In this document: one piece after another, positions 11,543 through 21,944 of the stretch
How the letters are laid out: each line of letters begins with the position of its first letter
Position numbering within the stretch: position 1 is the first letter of the stretch
Source of the DNA: Phymorhynchus buccinoides
Taxonomy: Eukaryota > Mollusca > Gastropoda > Neogastropoda > Raphitomidae
Direction of reading: 5' to 3'
Length of the DNA: 64,000 bases
Assembly: GCA_017654935.2 (NCBI GenBank)
Contig: CM065690.1
Location: 6,661,464 to 6,725,463, forward strand
Program-made: the position numbers and the translations under genes
The notes under the pieces: model-generated
Told to the model about the DNA's origin: nothing
The model's input: only the letters and a program-made list of their open reading frames with translations
The model's database searches: none

Positions 11543-12329
11543 ATATCCAACTGCAGTAGGTCTTAAGCGGGAGGTTATAAGGGAGGTTCCACTGTAAAAA
11601 AAAAATCATCTCATGCATGAGGTGGATGTAGTTAATGTAGTTGAGTCAGTATTTTTTTAATTTTATTTTTTGTCTGTCAAACAAACCCTGTTGTGGTAGT
11701 GTGTGCTTCATACCTCATGCGCTGTAATACTGAATGCTGGGTTGTATAACAAATGTTGCTATTTTTTTCTTTTCTTCTTATTTTTCTTTTTTGACTGGGG
11801 TTAAAAGCCTCAATGTACTTCTATCAACCTTTCTTTTTTAATTCGTTTTTTGTGACAGTGCATTCTGGGCCTTTGCTCAAAATGGCTTTTATCATTGGTT
11901 GACATTAGCCTGTAAGTAGGGCGCGGGGGGGGAGGGGGGGCAACAGTAACAGGAGAGCTGTACAATTGATGGGTTTCTACTGTAGTTGAAAACCATAGTA
12001 CAGTTAGTCTCTCGTGGAAGGATGTGACTCTCAAACGAGGGGGGGGGGGGGGGGGGGGGGGGGGCTTGGCACCGGCTCTGGTGCTGCAGCCGAAAGGGAT
12101 GGGCTGGCCTTTGGGGACCTTCCTCAACGACAGCTCTCCTCAAATTCTTTTGGCCGAGAGAGTGGGGGGGGGGGGATGTACCCTGGCCAAGGCATCTCCA
12201 CTACAAACAAATTCTAGCCCAGCCCGCCAGAATAGCATCTGCACCCCTCTGTTGTCTGGTAGTCATGTTCGGAAACGACTGACTGGTATACGATAGAAGC
12301 TTCTGGCTTTCACCCGAGAAGAATGATAG
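11543..12329. other. Low-complexity intergenic DNA with poly-G tracts
   Basis: Contains one isolated pogo-like MITE end (about 11566-11596), T-rich DNA, G-rich tracts at 11921-11940 and 12160-12175, and 26 consecutive G at 12039-12064. Proline- and glycine-rich reading frames here are read from the G tracts and are not genes. Confidence 0.6.
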
Positions 12330-12519
12330 TACAGTGGAATCTCCCTTATAAGACCTCCCATTACAAGACTCCCTCCCACATAAGACCTACTTCTCTCAGA
12401 CATTGCCCTTCTTTGTAAGTATTTAAATCACCTCCCTTATAAGACCCCTCCCTTATAAGACCTCATTTTGGATGGGTTTTTGAAGGTCTCATAACGGAGG
12501 TTCCACCCCTTCCACTGTA
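12330..12519. mobile_element. pogo/Tigger-like MITE, copy 2
   Basis: Begins TA-CAGTGGAATCTCCCTTATA and ends CCACTG-TA after a small internal duplication (TTCCACCCCTTCCACTGTA). The inner part is inverted relative to copy 1, as expected for a self-complementary element. An R1 fragment follows at about 12590-12655. Confidence 0.75.
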
Positions 12520-13185
12520 CTTTGCTGGTATATTATACGCCTTAGAATTATCTCGTTGTCGTTCACTGCACTGTTGATGCTTTGCACCAATACTTGTATT
12601 CAGACACCCCCCACCCCATGGAGATATAATACCCAGAGGATCTTTTGCACAAAATAGTCTAACCCTATCCCTAACCAAAACCTTAAGCCGTCAAATACAC
12701 AAAAAATAAAACTTTACTAAAAATTGAGTGTTCCATGTTTGGAGATGATCAAGTGCAGTCTTGAACCCCTAGTCTCTATATTACCGAGGATCGAAAAACG
12801 ATAGGACAAACTGTCCTGAGACCAGAGAAACCAATAGGACAATGTCCTGGCTCAATAAGACAAAGCGTACAATGTTAAAAAATGTAACAGACATTTTGTC
12901 CTAACAGGGGAGAACCCAATATAGGACATTTTCAATTTGAATAGGTCAATGTCCGATGACCGGGGCCTCGGGACATCACTGTCTATGTCTGTGCACTTTT
13001 GAACGGCTTGTGATTTTTGGGTCATAGGTAGAAGGTACAGTGTAGTAGTTTCTTCATGGTTATTCAAAACGATAATTGTGTGACTGGTTTATGTCTTTTG
13101 TATTGATATTCGTTCATCACTATTTTCATAGGAAATTTTATGGGTTTTAAATTGGATTTTAATGACTATTAGGTACTTTAATTTA

Positions 13186-13385
13186 TAGTCACAGAGGCGT
13201 CTCAGTGAAATTCGGGTTGCTCCCACCTGGAGAGCGCGTCGCAGCTAGAGGCGCGCCACCCTTTTTTTTGGGTATGCGATTATTGTGTGACTGATAAGGA
13301 AGAGGGTGGGTGGATGGGTAATATTTGAACAAATGACAACTTTTTCGTTGCCACTGGAATTAACGTGTGCTAAGTGCATGGGCAC

Positions 13386-13419
<34 letters not shown>

Positions 13420-13545
13420 TCCACTTTCAAACCGTAAGGCCTAGTGCAAAGTGAGAGGAAAAATCCCCTGTACCCAGGTTCAAACTCGGGTTTGCTTGAC
13501 ACGAGGCGAACGCGTTACCTCTGTGCCACTCTACTCCGTGCGCCT
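13186..13545 (-). mobile_element. tRNA-derived SINE A, copy 1
   Basis: On the minus strand the head has an A box (TGGCACAGAGG, near 13528-13518) and a B-box-like GTTTGAACCTG (13485-13475). A core, GGATGAGATGATAAACCGAG, follows, then GGCAACGAAAAAGTTGTC, and a tail GCGCTCTCC...GAGCAACCCGAATTTCACTG. From memory this core and tail are those of a very common molluscan SINE. It is not a functional tRNA gene: the cloverleaf is incomplete and the core is fused to it. Confidence 0.85.
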
Positions 13546-13603
13546 TTTAGTCAGAAAAATATCCTTATGGATCTGCATCGTTTGTATGTGTGTGTGTGTG
13601 TGT

Positions 13604-13690
13604 GTTATTTAAATGTTCATCGCTTTGTATTTGAATATTCATTTCTTTTTATTTGAATATCCATTTCTGTTTATTTGAATGTTCATTTCT
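13604..13690. repeat. ~22-bp tandem repeat (TATTTGAATATTCATTTC)
   Basis: About four imperfect units lie between the two SINEs. They probably derive from a SINE tail microsatellite of the AAATGAA type. The block is kept in copy 2 at about 48567-48655. Confidence 0.6.
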
Positions 13691-13890
13691 TTGATACCAA
13701 AACTGTCTTCCACGGTAAGCCCCTATGCCATAAGTATTACTATTGGATGTGTTTTTATTGTGCGTGGACAAAAGATTCAACACTGTCAATAAATGTTGTT
13801 CATTTTCAAATGATTTTGATTTCAAGTCTTGATTTCAACGACTTACGTTATTGGTTTAATTTGCTTGTTGCCTGCATTGTATTTTGGTAC

Positions 13891-14264
13891 TTTCTAGTCA
13901 CAGAAACTCGTCTCTGTGAAATTCGGGGTTGCTCCCACCAGGAGAGCGCGTCGCGCTAGTACAGCGCCACCCATTTTTGTCATGCTATGTGAGTTTTGTG
14001 TCATCCATCCCACCGGCACAACACGGCCTACTACTCCTACATAATAGTAGAATCGGCTTTAATGTGTGTGCGCAAGATCTTGGGCATGGGTTCGCACACG
14101 GGAACTCGGTTTAAGGTCTCATCCGAAGGACCGGGAAATAGGAGTAAAGTATCTTTCCCAAGGACACAGCACCGCGAACGGAGCTGGCTTCGAACCAGCG
14201 CACTCGCAAACCCGTTGTATTAATTACGAGTGGCGACTCTAACCAACTAAGGCCACGACGCCTC
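13891..14264 (-). mobile_element. tRNA-derived SINE B, copy 1
   Basis: The minus-strand head carries a perfect A box (TGGCCTTAGTTGG) and B box (GGTTCGAAGCC) at the spacing of a tRNA gene. A core with CGGATGAGACCTTAAACCGA follows, then a CTCTCCTGGTGGGAGCAACC...GAATTTCACAGAG tail. The tail matches SINE A, so both belong to one superfamily with different tRNA heads. Confidence 0.88.
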
Positions 14265-14288
14265 ATATACTTACATGTATACATGCAT

Positions 14289-14289
<1 letters not shown>

Positions 14290-14352
<63 letters not shown>

Positions 14353-14640
14353 TTGCATGCATGCACACAACTACGGTATAGGCTACGCACATACATACAC
14401 ACGCAAGAGCGCGTGCACGCAAACACACACGCACGCGCGCATGTGCTCACACATATGCCTACACACGTATAATTTTTATATACATAACACATAGGCGTGC
14501 ATGCTCGCATACATTCACACACATACGCACACACACACCAAACACACGTGCACGCGCAGGCTCACACGTTCACCATTACTTTAACACACATGCGCGCACA
14601 TGCCCCCCCGACGCAAACACACACACATACAAACTCTGGC
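14290..14640. repeat. (CA)n and CA/CG-rich microsatellite
   Basis: A pure CA run of about 57 bases is followed by 300 bases of alternating purine-pyrimidine sequence (ACACGCACGCGC type), a Z-DNA-prone composition. Reading frames over it are His/Thr or Cys/Val repeats. Confidence 0.9.
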
Positions 14641-14790
14641 TCTTGTTGGAGATACTGTAGAACTAGAAGCCACTACTGCTAAAAGTACGGTTGCGTGGGG
14701 TAAGAGACCACACACACCACCACCCTCTCTCTCCGGGGAAAATCGCCCTTCCCCACACACTGCCTGAGAAAATTTTGAGATACTCTTTTT

Positions 14791-15387
14791 TTAACCCTTT
14801 CACCACCAGCCATTATTTCAGCCCAAAATGTCCATTAAATTTACCTGGGTAGAAAACAAAATCCATCTGCAGTATTGGGGATTCTTCTGTGATGCATGGT
14901 ATGGGTGCTACTCTTTCATTTGTACACTGATTTCAGTATTTTTAATGTTACCAGAAACTGAATTTCAGGTTGTTTTTAATTGGATGAATTAGATTTGGAG
15001 CATTTTGAACTTAGTTGCTTTTATTTTGGAAGTTTACAAAGGCCATGTAATAATTTTTACAAGGCTTATCAGACTCAAACTGTCTCTGTCTATCATTTTA
15101 ACTGTCTGTCTGTCTGTCTCGTTATATCTCTCTCCTAAGTTGCCCCCTTGAATCGTCCGACGGGTCTCTGCCCCTGTACCCTGCCGGGGCCATGGGTCCC
15201 TGGACCCTGCCTTTCAGGTTTTTTTAAATTTTGGGGAGTTGCACCGATGCATATATAAAATAGTCTATCCTTACTAAACTGAGACAATAGGATCTTTGGA
15301 TAATAGACCCCAATTTGATGCCTTTTAGTGACATAGGTGTTAAATCACTGGTGCTAAAATGCGACTTTGGTGGTGAAAGGATTTTAA
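14791..15387. mobile_element. piggyBac-like MITE (long), copy 1
   Basis: Left end TTAA-CCCTTTCACCACCA and right end TTTGGTGGTGAAAGGA with TTAA close by. TTAA duplication and CCCTTT ends fit piggyBac-type elements. No transposase is encoded. The intronic element at 21482-21701 shares the ends and pieces of the interior (CTGCAGTATTGGGGATTCTT and its complement). Confidence 0.75.
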
Positions 15388-15577
15388 TTATGAAATAAAA
15401 AAGATTTATTTTTTAGTGAATCTGACAAAATAAAGTGAAAGTATACCTATTGGTATTCTATAAATAAATAAAAACTGCATTCTGATGTAATTTACATTTA
15501 AGTTTTAGCATCTTCAATGATAGAGTATGACATAATTTTGCTCACGTGGATTAGCATGCACTCATGCAAGAGGTTAC

Positions 15578-15757
15578 TACAGTGGAACCTCCCTTACAAG
15601 ACCTTCAAAAATCTTCCAAAAATGAGGTCTTATAAGGGAGGGGTCTTATAAGGGAGGTAATTTTAATACTTACAAAAAGGGCAATGTCTCAGAGAATTAG
15701 GTCTTATATGGGAGGAAGTCTTATAATGGGAGGTCTTATAAGGGAGGTTCCACTGTA
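15578..15757. mobile_element. pogo/Tigger-like MITE, copy 3
   Basis: Ends TA-CAGTGGAACCTCCCTTA and AAGGGAGGTTCCACTG-TA, about 180 bp, TA target. It is preserved at the same place in duplication copy 2 (50552-50732), so insertion predates the duplication. Confidence 0.82.
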
Positions 15758-15770
15758 GTAGGGGACCTTA

Positions 15771-16165
15771 GGTCTTCTTCTTCTGCGTTCCCAGGCCATA
15801 TGGCCATAATGGGTAAGATACGTATGTGTCTGGTTTTCCTTTGCCACTGGTCTCCTAGCTGCGTTCAGCCGACACATTCCGATTACGGAGGAGCTCAAAG
15901 GAGAAAAAAGTATTTGGAAGATTTTTTTTTTTTAAAGGCGGGAGAATGGGCCAATAAGTCAGAAAGATAGTAGATGATAGAAAACAAAGGGAAAAGGCAG
16001 AGTCAAAGAGTGGCAGATTAGAGGACATGCACAGAACATCCAGAAAGTGGAACTATTTTTACGAAAGACCCCCAGGTATCCCCACGGGGAGAGACTCGTG
16101 GAGGGGGTGGGGTCGTCCAGCTCCCTGTATGGAGGCACGAGGCATCCACCCACTGCCCCGACCTT
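15771..16165 (+). repeat. Interspersed repeat R1, copy in duplication 1
   Basis: Same order as 3275-3662: TTCTGCGTTCCCAGGCCATA, the AGAAAGATAGTAG block, the GGCAGAGTCAAAGAG block and GGAGGCACGAGGCATCCACC. A poly-T stretch at 15921-15933 is inserted. No coding capacity. Confidence 0.75.
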
Positions 16166-16341
16166 TGGTAAAACAATCCAACAAAAATTGAATGCTGGAT
16201 AACATCAACAAAATTGACTTGTAGCATCTTTGTCATTTCGATAATGAAATTTGCAAACTGGAATTATTTGATCCAATTTTCGCCAAACTACCACATGGTT
16301 TACACCCTCGTGTTCACTTCTAATGGATCTTTTTACCAGAA

Positions 16342-16533
16342 GGCCGTGTACACACATAAGCGGATATTCCATGCGGAAACCCGTGCGCAATCCATAAATA
16401 AGTGAAACAAAGAAGGGAAAAGATTTGCATTCATGTTCGAATTTCCCCTATATGCGTAAACTTTTATCCCTCTTTCTTCCACTTATTTAGGGTTTTCCGT
16501 ACGGAACTTACGCGTCTAATGTGAACCCGGCCT
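16342..16533. mobile_element. Fold-back MITE (GCGGAA family), copy 3
   Basis: Left half GGCCGTGTACACACATAAGC, GATATTCCATGCGG, AATAAGTGAAACAAAGAAGG. Right half CTTTCTTCCACTTATTTAGG, TTTTCCGTACGGAACTTACG, ending GAACCCGGCC. The ends GGCCG and CGGCC are complementary. Preserved at 51336-51527. Confidence 0.78.
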
Positions 16534-16795
16534 AAGGCATGTCCGCTCATCAACCAAGAGGGGCTTTTTTTACCCACAGGGGACCTTTTACCCCATGTTC
16601 CCCTATTTCTATTGATTAGTTATGTCAAACATTTGTTTTGGAGTGTCAATTGTTTCTTTTGTCTGTATGATTATCTGTAAGACAGCATCCTTGTCTTCCG
16701 CATGTCATGTCAGGGCATGAAGCGTCAGGTTTTTGACAGTAGTGAATGTAAAAAAACACTGCATCCTTCAAAGTCCTTGCAACTGACTAAACTTG

Positions 16796-17182
16796 TCTGA
16801 AATTTCCCTAAGCTATAGTAAATCCGAAATTTCCTTAAGCTATAGTAAATACGAAATTGCCCTAAGCTATGCAAAGTCAATCCGAAATTTCCTTAAGCGA
16901 TACAAAGAAAATCCGAACTTCCCCTAAGCTATACAAAGTAAATCCGAAATTTCCCTAAGCTATACAAAGTAAATCCGAAATTTCCCTAAGCTATGCAAAG
17001 TAAATCCGAAATTTCCCTAAGCTATGCAAAGTAAATCCGAAATTTCCCTAAGCTATACAAAAGTAAATCCGAAATTTCCCTAATAAGCTAGACATATTAA
17101 ATCCGAAATTTCCCTAAAGTATACAAAGTAATTCGGAAATTTCTCTCAGCTATACAAGGAAAATCCAAAATTTCCCTAAGGA
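16796..17182. repeat. ~30-bp minisatellite (CCGAAATTTCCCTAAGC)
   Basis: About 13 units of AAATCCGAAATTTCCCTAAG plus CTATACAAAGT, period 30-31 with small variants. Isolated units also occur at about 19305-19345, near the gene. Preserved in copy 2 at 51796-52182 with the same unit order. Confidence 0.9.
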
Positions 17183-17208
17183 ATAGATCTAGTCTACAAA
17201 GTTCTCTC

Positions 17209-17364
17209 CTCCAGATCCCTCATTACCGCGCCAAGACCCTTGGCGAACGCTCCTTCTCTTTCCAGGCCCCCTCCACTTGGAATAGACTCCCTTTAGCTCT
17301 CCGTTCTGCCAACTCCCTTTCTTCATTTAAGTCTGCTCTCAAAACTACTCTTTTCAAATCATAG
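17209..17364 (+). pseudogene. L2/CR1-like LINE, C-terminal end of ORF2
   Basis: The frame reads YRAKTLGERSFSFQAPSTWN, then RLPLALRSANSLSSFKSALK, TTLFKS and a stop. This is the characteristic last block after the reverse transcriptase in L2/CR1-type LINEs. Only about 52 codons remain, so the copy is strongly 5'-truncated. The 3' UTR may run to the hairpin and ATT tail at about 19001-19095. Confidence 0.8.
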
Positions 17365-18755
17365 CCTGCTTGTCGCACACAAACAGATGATTCAGACCAG
17401 GAGAGATAGTACACTCTTGCGCCCCTTCCTTTCACTCTCTTCAACAGATCTAAAACCAAAGTTACGAGCACATATTACATTTATTAAAACTAAACAACCA
17501 TTGTAACCAAAATAAATGTGTAAAAAATGTGATCTTCTGATATTACTAGCTAATACGTTAGTGTTGTTGTTTTTCTCGTCTTCTCAGATGCTTATTGTCA
17601 CTCTTTTGAGAAGATGTTTCTTTGGCACAATTAATACAAGATTTTGTGTAAGACTAGAGGATGTGATGTGTTCGTGTCAGTGTTGTCTTTACTGCAATCC
17701 ACTTAACTTGAACGCTTTCTGGTGTGAAGTGCTTGATCTTGAAGTGCAGCACTTCGTTCGCTGATCCTCCTGTGCTGGTCTTCAGACGTCGCACGTGGTG
17801 CAGTGATGACCACGTACTGGAGAGGAATCGTACTTGCATCCATGACGTATTGCTGTAGACATCTAGGAATACAGCTGTCCGTAGCCGGTAGTAGAAAAAA
17901 AACTGCAAGGAACGTGCAGTGTCAGTTCTCTGTGTGCCTAGATACACACAGCTATTTTCCACACTCACACTCACATCCTTTACAAATGCACTATCTTACT
18001 TTCTTACTCCATAATCAAGAGTCCTGAAATCAGATAAGGATTCATGCATCATTCATGAAACTAAGATGCTAATTCATGCTCAAAATACATTCAACTCATG
18101 CAGACTCTAGAAAGAACAATACATGTCATCATGTTCTACATAATCAATAAACAAATGGGGATGAGGATGACACAAGGCGAAGATGACATTCACTTGCTTT
18201 GTCGTGGTCATCGATCGATCATGTAGATCTGGCTAATGAATAATAATAGTTTAGAAAAAGTACGGAACGCGAATACAACCCAGTTTGACCTGAAACGAAA
18301 TCGATACCTTGGAAGAATGAGTATGATGACCAAAAACGATGCTAAATGAATGAATATGTAGCCTACCCCAAATAAATCAGAATGTGGTCGAGACTCAACG
18401 GTCGTGCTGCCAGGTCTACCTCTCCTGGTCCGCCTTCGTCGCAAGAAGTTGACGATCCGTGTCTCAGTCGACCTATGGCATCTCCTAGTATTGGCCTAAT
18501 ACTTGGGCGAGTTCTTGACAATATAGTTGTTGATGGAACTGCTTTTACTTAGTTCCTAACTGCCGCAATTGTCTGACTGGCTGGAGCAGGTGTCCTTCTT
18601 CTTCAGCCAAAATCCTCCCAATGTCAGTTAATGACGAGACAGTCACGTGGTACGTGCACATTTCAAGACAGTAAGCTAAATTATCACGTCATCGTGAATG
18701 ATGTATGTTTCTTATGACGAATGTGATGACTCTTTCCTATACTAATGTGTAAATG
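17365..18755. other. Non-coding DNA after LINE remnant
   Basis: Possibly LINE 3' UTR plus unique DNA. I see no supported gene: reading frames at 17516-17764, 17654-17974 and 18208-18444 have no domain, and their copies in duplication 2 carry frameshifts or changed ends. Confidence 0.45.
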
Positions 18756-18798
18756 AACGCGACACTGCTATATTTCTTTTCAAAGTACTGCGCCCCTT

Positions 18799-18955
18799 AC
18801 ATTCGCGTGTGTTTGTGTGCATGCGTGTTGTTTGTGCGTGTGTGTGTGCGTGTGGTGCGTTCGTGTGTGTGTGGTGTGTGTGTCTGTCAGTTTAGTGCGT
18901 GCGTGTGTCTGCGTTTAGTGCGTGCATGTATGTGCGCGCGCGTGTATAATATATT
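18799..18955. repeat. (GT)n-rich tract
   Basis: Alternating GT/GCGT run. The corresponding tract in copy 2 (53808-53966) is rearranged, making this one of the most diverged parts of the duplication. Confidence 0.85.
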
Positions 18956-19000
18956 TTTGTCATTTATTTATTTATATTGCTTGCTGGTTTATTCAATCAT

Positions 19001-19052
19001 TATTGTAAGCGCTTAGGGCTTTATTTTAAGATTAGGCGCTATAACTGCTGTA

Positions 19053-19095
<43 letters not shown>
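19001..19095 (+). mobile_element. LINE 3' terminus with (ATT)n
   Basis: TTGTAAGCGCTTAGGGCTTT...TAGGCGCTATAA forms the GCGCTTA/TAGGCGC hairpin followed by (ATT)n. This hairpin plus microsatellite end is typical of L2-type LINE 3' ends, and a similar end is at 34021-34123. Confidence 0.65.
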
Positions 19096-19097
<2 letters not shown>

Positions 19098-19850
19098 CCG
19101 AAAGCTAAACAAAGTAGATTAATACAGAAATAGTGAGGCAAGGAGAGAGGATAAAATAGTAAGGTAAAGGATGAACCTGGGTCTGTCTCAATGTGGCTGT
19201 TGTTTATACTTTGCTAGGCGAATTGGTGCCGTAAATAACTTTGGTGAAGGGAGTTAATTACAGAGGGAGTTACCTTTCTTTACTTTACTATAAAGCAGAT
19301 TAAATCTGAAATTCCGCTAAGCTATGCAAAGTAAATCCGAACTTTCCCTAACCCACCCTAAAGTAAGGAAGATAGGAACGCAAACTTTAATGATGTCAAG
19401 CGAAAAAAGACGTCACTAAAAGACCAACCCTCTAGGCCTATGACTGATGAGGTCAGACGTTCTGGTTGTGGTTCTGAATAGGTTGAAACAGCTTTACTTG
19501 CGTATAACATAAGCTATTATCTCAACGGAATGGAAAAGTGCATTGCCCTAATACAAATAACATGTGTTGGGCACATGCTAATCACTTAATGACAGTCTGC
19601 TCTGATTTCAGAACAAAAAACTTTAGACCATAAATTTCTCAGTATCCAGGCAATGACCACTCAGGCTAGCTAAGTGCTCCCCGTGGACGAACCCCGACCG
19701 GCACAGCTCCAGCCCTTCATTTACCACTGCTTTGACCTAGTATGGTCCCTAATAGGGCATTTGCCGCGTGCTGGCGACATTGACTTCCACTGATATGATG
19801 AGTTGAATTAGAAAAGTTCAGCGCAACTCGGGCAGAAGAAGGAGCGCGGG
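19096..19850. other. Upstream region of Ig-receptor gene, copy 1
   Basis: Unique sequence with a single 30-bp-minisatellite unit (about 19305-19345) and CCTAACCCACCCTAAAGTAA. No gene recognised. It differs from copy 2 by many substitutions and a 13-bp indel (19800 compared with 54820), in contrast to the almost identical gene that follows. Confidence 0.5.
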
Positions 19851-19960
19851 CAAATTAGTAGTCTAATATAGAATGGACACTCTCGGTCAAATTAGTAGTC
19901 TAATATAGAATGGACACTCTCAGTCAAATTAGTAGTCTAATATAGAACGGACACTCGTGG
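19851..19960. promoter_or_regulatory. 37-bp x3 promoter-proximal tandem repeat
   Basis: Three units start at 19851, 19888 and 19925: CAAATTAGTAGTCTAATATA, then GAATGGACACTCTC. The unit contains the palindrome-like TAGTAGTCTA and a TATA-like TAATATA. The array ends about 95 bases before the start codon. A role as promoter or enhancer is inferred from position only. Confidence 0.45.
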
Positions 19961-20055
19961 CAAATGTCCTATTCCCTATTTTGTTTATGCTAAATGGGCG
20001 AATTCAAAACCGGCTTAGGTTTTTTTCCATTGATCATTGACCCAAGTCCAAACGA

Positions 20056-20947
20056 ATGAAAAATAAACTACTTGTAGAAGTTATCTCCGCTCTGACTACT
20101 GTCATTTTAATTGGATACGTTTGTGGCGAGTGTCTCAAGAAAACTCTGGTACACGTTCGCCCCAATCCTGTTATTATACAACACGGTGTTCAAAATAATA
20201 TAAACATTTCGTGTTTAGCGGGCGATTATTGTCGTGAAGGTTTGCAATACATATACCTTGGAGCAACTGTTGACGTCGGTCCAAAAACATCGAAGAAAGA
20301 TCTACTTCCTCGAGTTTACAGTAGTTACCCTGACGGCTGGGTTGAATACCTGCTGGATCAGTTCACTAACGGAACTGAATCGTCGAACAATGGGTCCAAA
20401 TTTGCCTGTGCCCCATTTCTGGCCGTCGCAGGAGCAACTCCAGGAGATCTATCTCTGAACTGGACGTGTAAACTGAATTTTTGGGAGAAAGAAAAGAAAG
20501 CGAGTAAATGCGTGGTTGATTTCGTCATCCTAACTCTCATTCCACACCCCGGGAAAACAACACTCGCCATCTTTCCAACGAAAGAGAAATACGAATATAA
20601 TGAAACCCTCCGTTTAAGTTGCACGGCTAACATGTACTTGACTAACCCGCGCGACTCTCTGAAAGTCGCTTACCAGTTCAAAGACCCCAAGGGCTGGACC
20701 AACATCAGCGCAGAAGGCGCCGGTGATGGGACATCGAGAGTGTTCACCCAGGAGGCCTCGAAGGTGGGAAGGTTTTATCGAGGGACGACAGTTCTTGAAC
20801 TTCTGGTATCGTCCGTCCCGCCAGCGTGCAACGGGCGCTTCAGGTGTCTTCTGTGGTTTGGCTCCGTAGCCTTTGAGGACGCCACGGCTGAAGCGCAGAT
20901 CCAGCTGTTTTCGGGAACCCCCAAATGTCAGGGTGACCCGCCAGCAG
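20056..20947 (+). CDS. Ig-like receptor gene, exon 1 (copy 1): signal peptide and two Ig-like domains
   Basis: Codes residues 1-297 plus the first base of codon 298. Residues 1-24 form a signal peptide (hydrophobic LTTVILIGYVCG). Ig-like domain 1 spans about 30-155 (Cys53, 59, 118, 138, 152). Domain 2 spans about 160-285, with Cys189 in LRLSC and Cys264 in GRFRC spaced like an Ig disulfide, plus Cys258. Six N-glycosylation sequons (N50, 105, 112, 135, 182, 216) support an extracellular location. The exon ends at CAG-GTAGGA; reading on without splicing would stop at 21001-21003. Upstream is the 37-bp repeat. The likely role is surface recognition or adhesion, possibly immune; no closer family is recognised. 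Copy 2 differs only at residue 43 (His here, Asp there). Confidence 0.82.
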
Positions 20948-21040
20948 GTAGGAGCAGTAACATGTCTCTCCTAGAAACCTGTACTGCAATAAGAATCGTT
21001 TAAAGAGAAATCAAGAACGTGATAAACATGAATACATTTC

Positions 21041-21296
21041 CAGGGCCGGATCTAGGAGGGTGCTTTGGGTGCTGCAGCACCCCCCCCCCGCCCTCGGCTG
21101 TCAAGTTCTGTTCTGAGCTCACAGGAGATGCCACAAAACAGTTTTAAAATGTTGAAAACTCGTTTTCGGCCGGGGGGCTTAGCCCCCCCCCCCCTCCCCC
21201 CCCCTGGACGGACCCCACACCAGGGCTTTGCGCCTGGACCCCGGCCTAAAAAAAGTTTCAAGCACCCCCCCTTCAAAAGTCTGTGATCCGGTCCTG
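21041..21296. mobile_element. hAT-like MITE in intron, copy 1
   Basis: Ends CAGGGCCGGATC and GATCCGGTCCTG are inverted repeats with one mismatch. ATTTC flanks both sides (21036-21040, 21297-21301), a 5-bp direct repeat, though hAT elements usually make 8 bp. The interior is C-rich with long C runs. The same family sits in the LINE at 1395-1526. Superfamily assignment is tentative. Confidence 0.65.
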
Positions 21297-21481
21297 ATTT
21301 CTGTATCAAAATGACAGTGCTATAGATTAAAAGAGATGACAATCTATTCACATAATCTTGGTTGATTTCTTCTTTTTTATGCTTTATCAGTTTTAAAAGT
21401 GACATAAAGCTGACAAACATAAAAAACCGTTCTGTATCTTACCAAATGAAACAAACCATTTCAAACTCGAACACTTTAAAA

Positions 21482-21701
21482 CCCTTTCACCGCCAAAGTC
21501 GCATTTTTAGCACCACATTGATTTAACAGCTATGTCACTAAAAGGCATCAAATTGGGGTATATTATCCAAAGACCCTATTGTCATAGTTTTGGGAAGTAA
21601 GGAAATACCTTATTTTGTATATGTCACACTAGAAGAATCCCCAATACTGCAGATGGATTTAATGGAAATTTTTGGTTGCAATTTGGCTGGCGGTGAAAGG
21701 G
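21482..21701. mobile_element. piggyBac-like MITE in intron, copy 1
   Basis: Left end CCCTTTCACCGCCA, right end TGGCGGTGAAAGGG, perfect over at least 13 bases, with TTAA directly after the right end and TTAA-AA before the left. About 220 bp, no coding capacity. It is a short relative of the element at 14791-15387. Confidence 0.8.
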
Positions 21702-21944
21702 TTAAAGTATTACGTTGCCACTTTACCTCAGACAAATTAAACTTCACCGTTAAATTGAACTCCATCATATATGAGGGTCACAGAGAGACGGAGAGATTGA
21801 CAGGCAAAGACGAAATGATTACCTTCTTGGGGTAATGATCATGTCCACGTGAATCAATCATGCAAACTAAAAGACTAGAATTAACGTTCTAATATATTCG
21901 ATTTCATGTTGTTTGCTTTCATCGTTATGAATCATGCCACGTGA

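Noticed and set aside
11810..12296. Pro-rich and Gly-rich frames on both strands
   Set aside because: Created by poly-G tracts. No domain, and no duplicate to test.
14160..14264. tRNA gene on the minus strand
   Set aside because: A and B boxes are good, but the sequence continues into a SINE core and tail and lacks a full acceptor stem.
16796..17182. CRISPR-like regular repeats
   Set aside because: Units are head-to-tail without unique spacers. This is a eukaryotic minisatellite. The same holds for 45865-46618 and 23353-24648.
20234..20633. Frames of 74 and 91 codons overlapping receptor exon 1
   Set aside because: Shadows of the real exon in other frames. Their conservation in copy 2 only reflects exon identity.
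21590..21835. 81-codon frame in the intron
   Set aside because: It starts inside the piggyBac-like MITE. Copy 2 has a frame change that shortens it to 60 codons.
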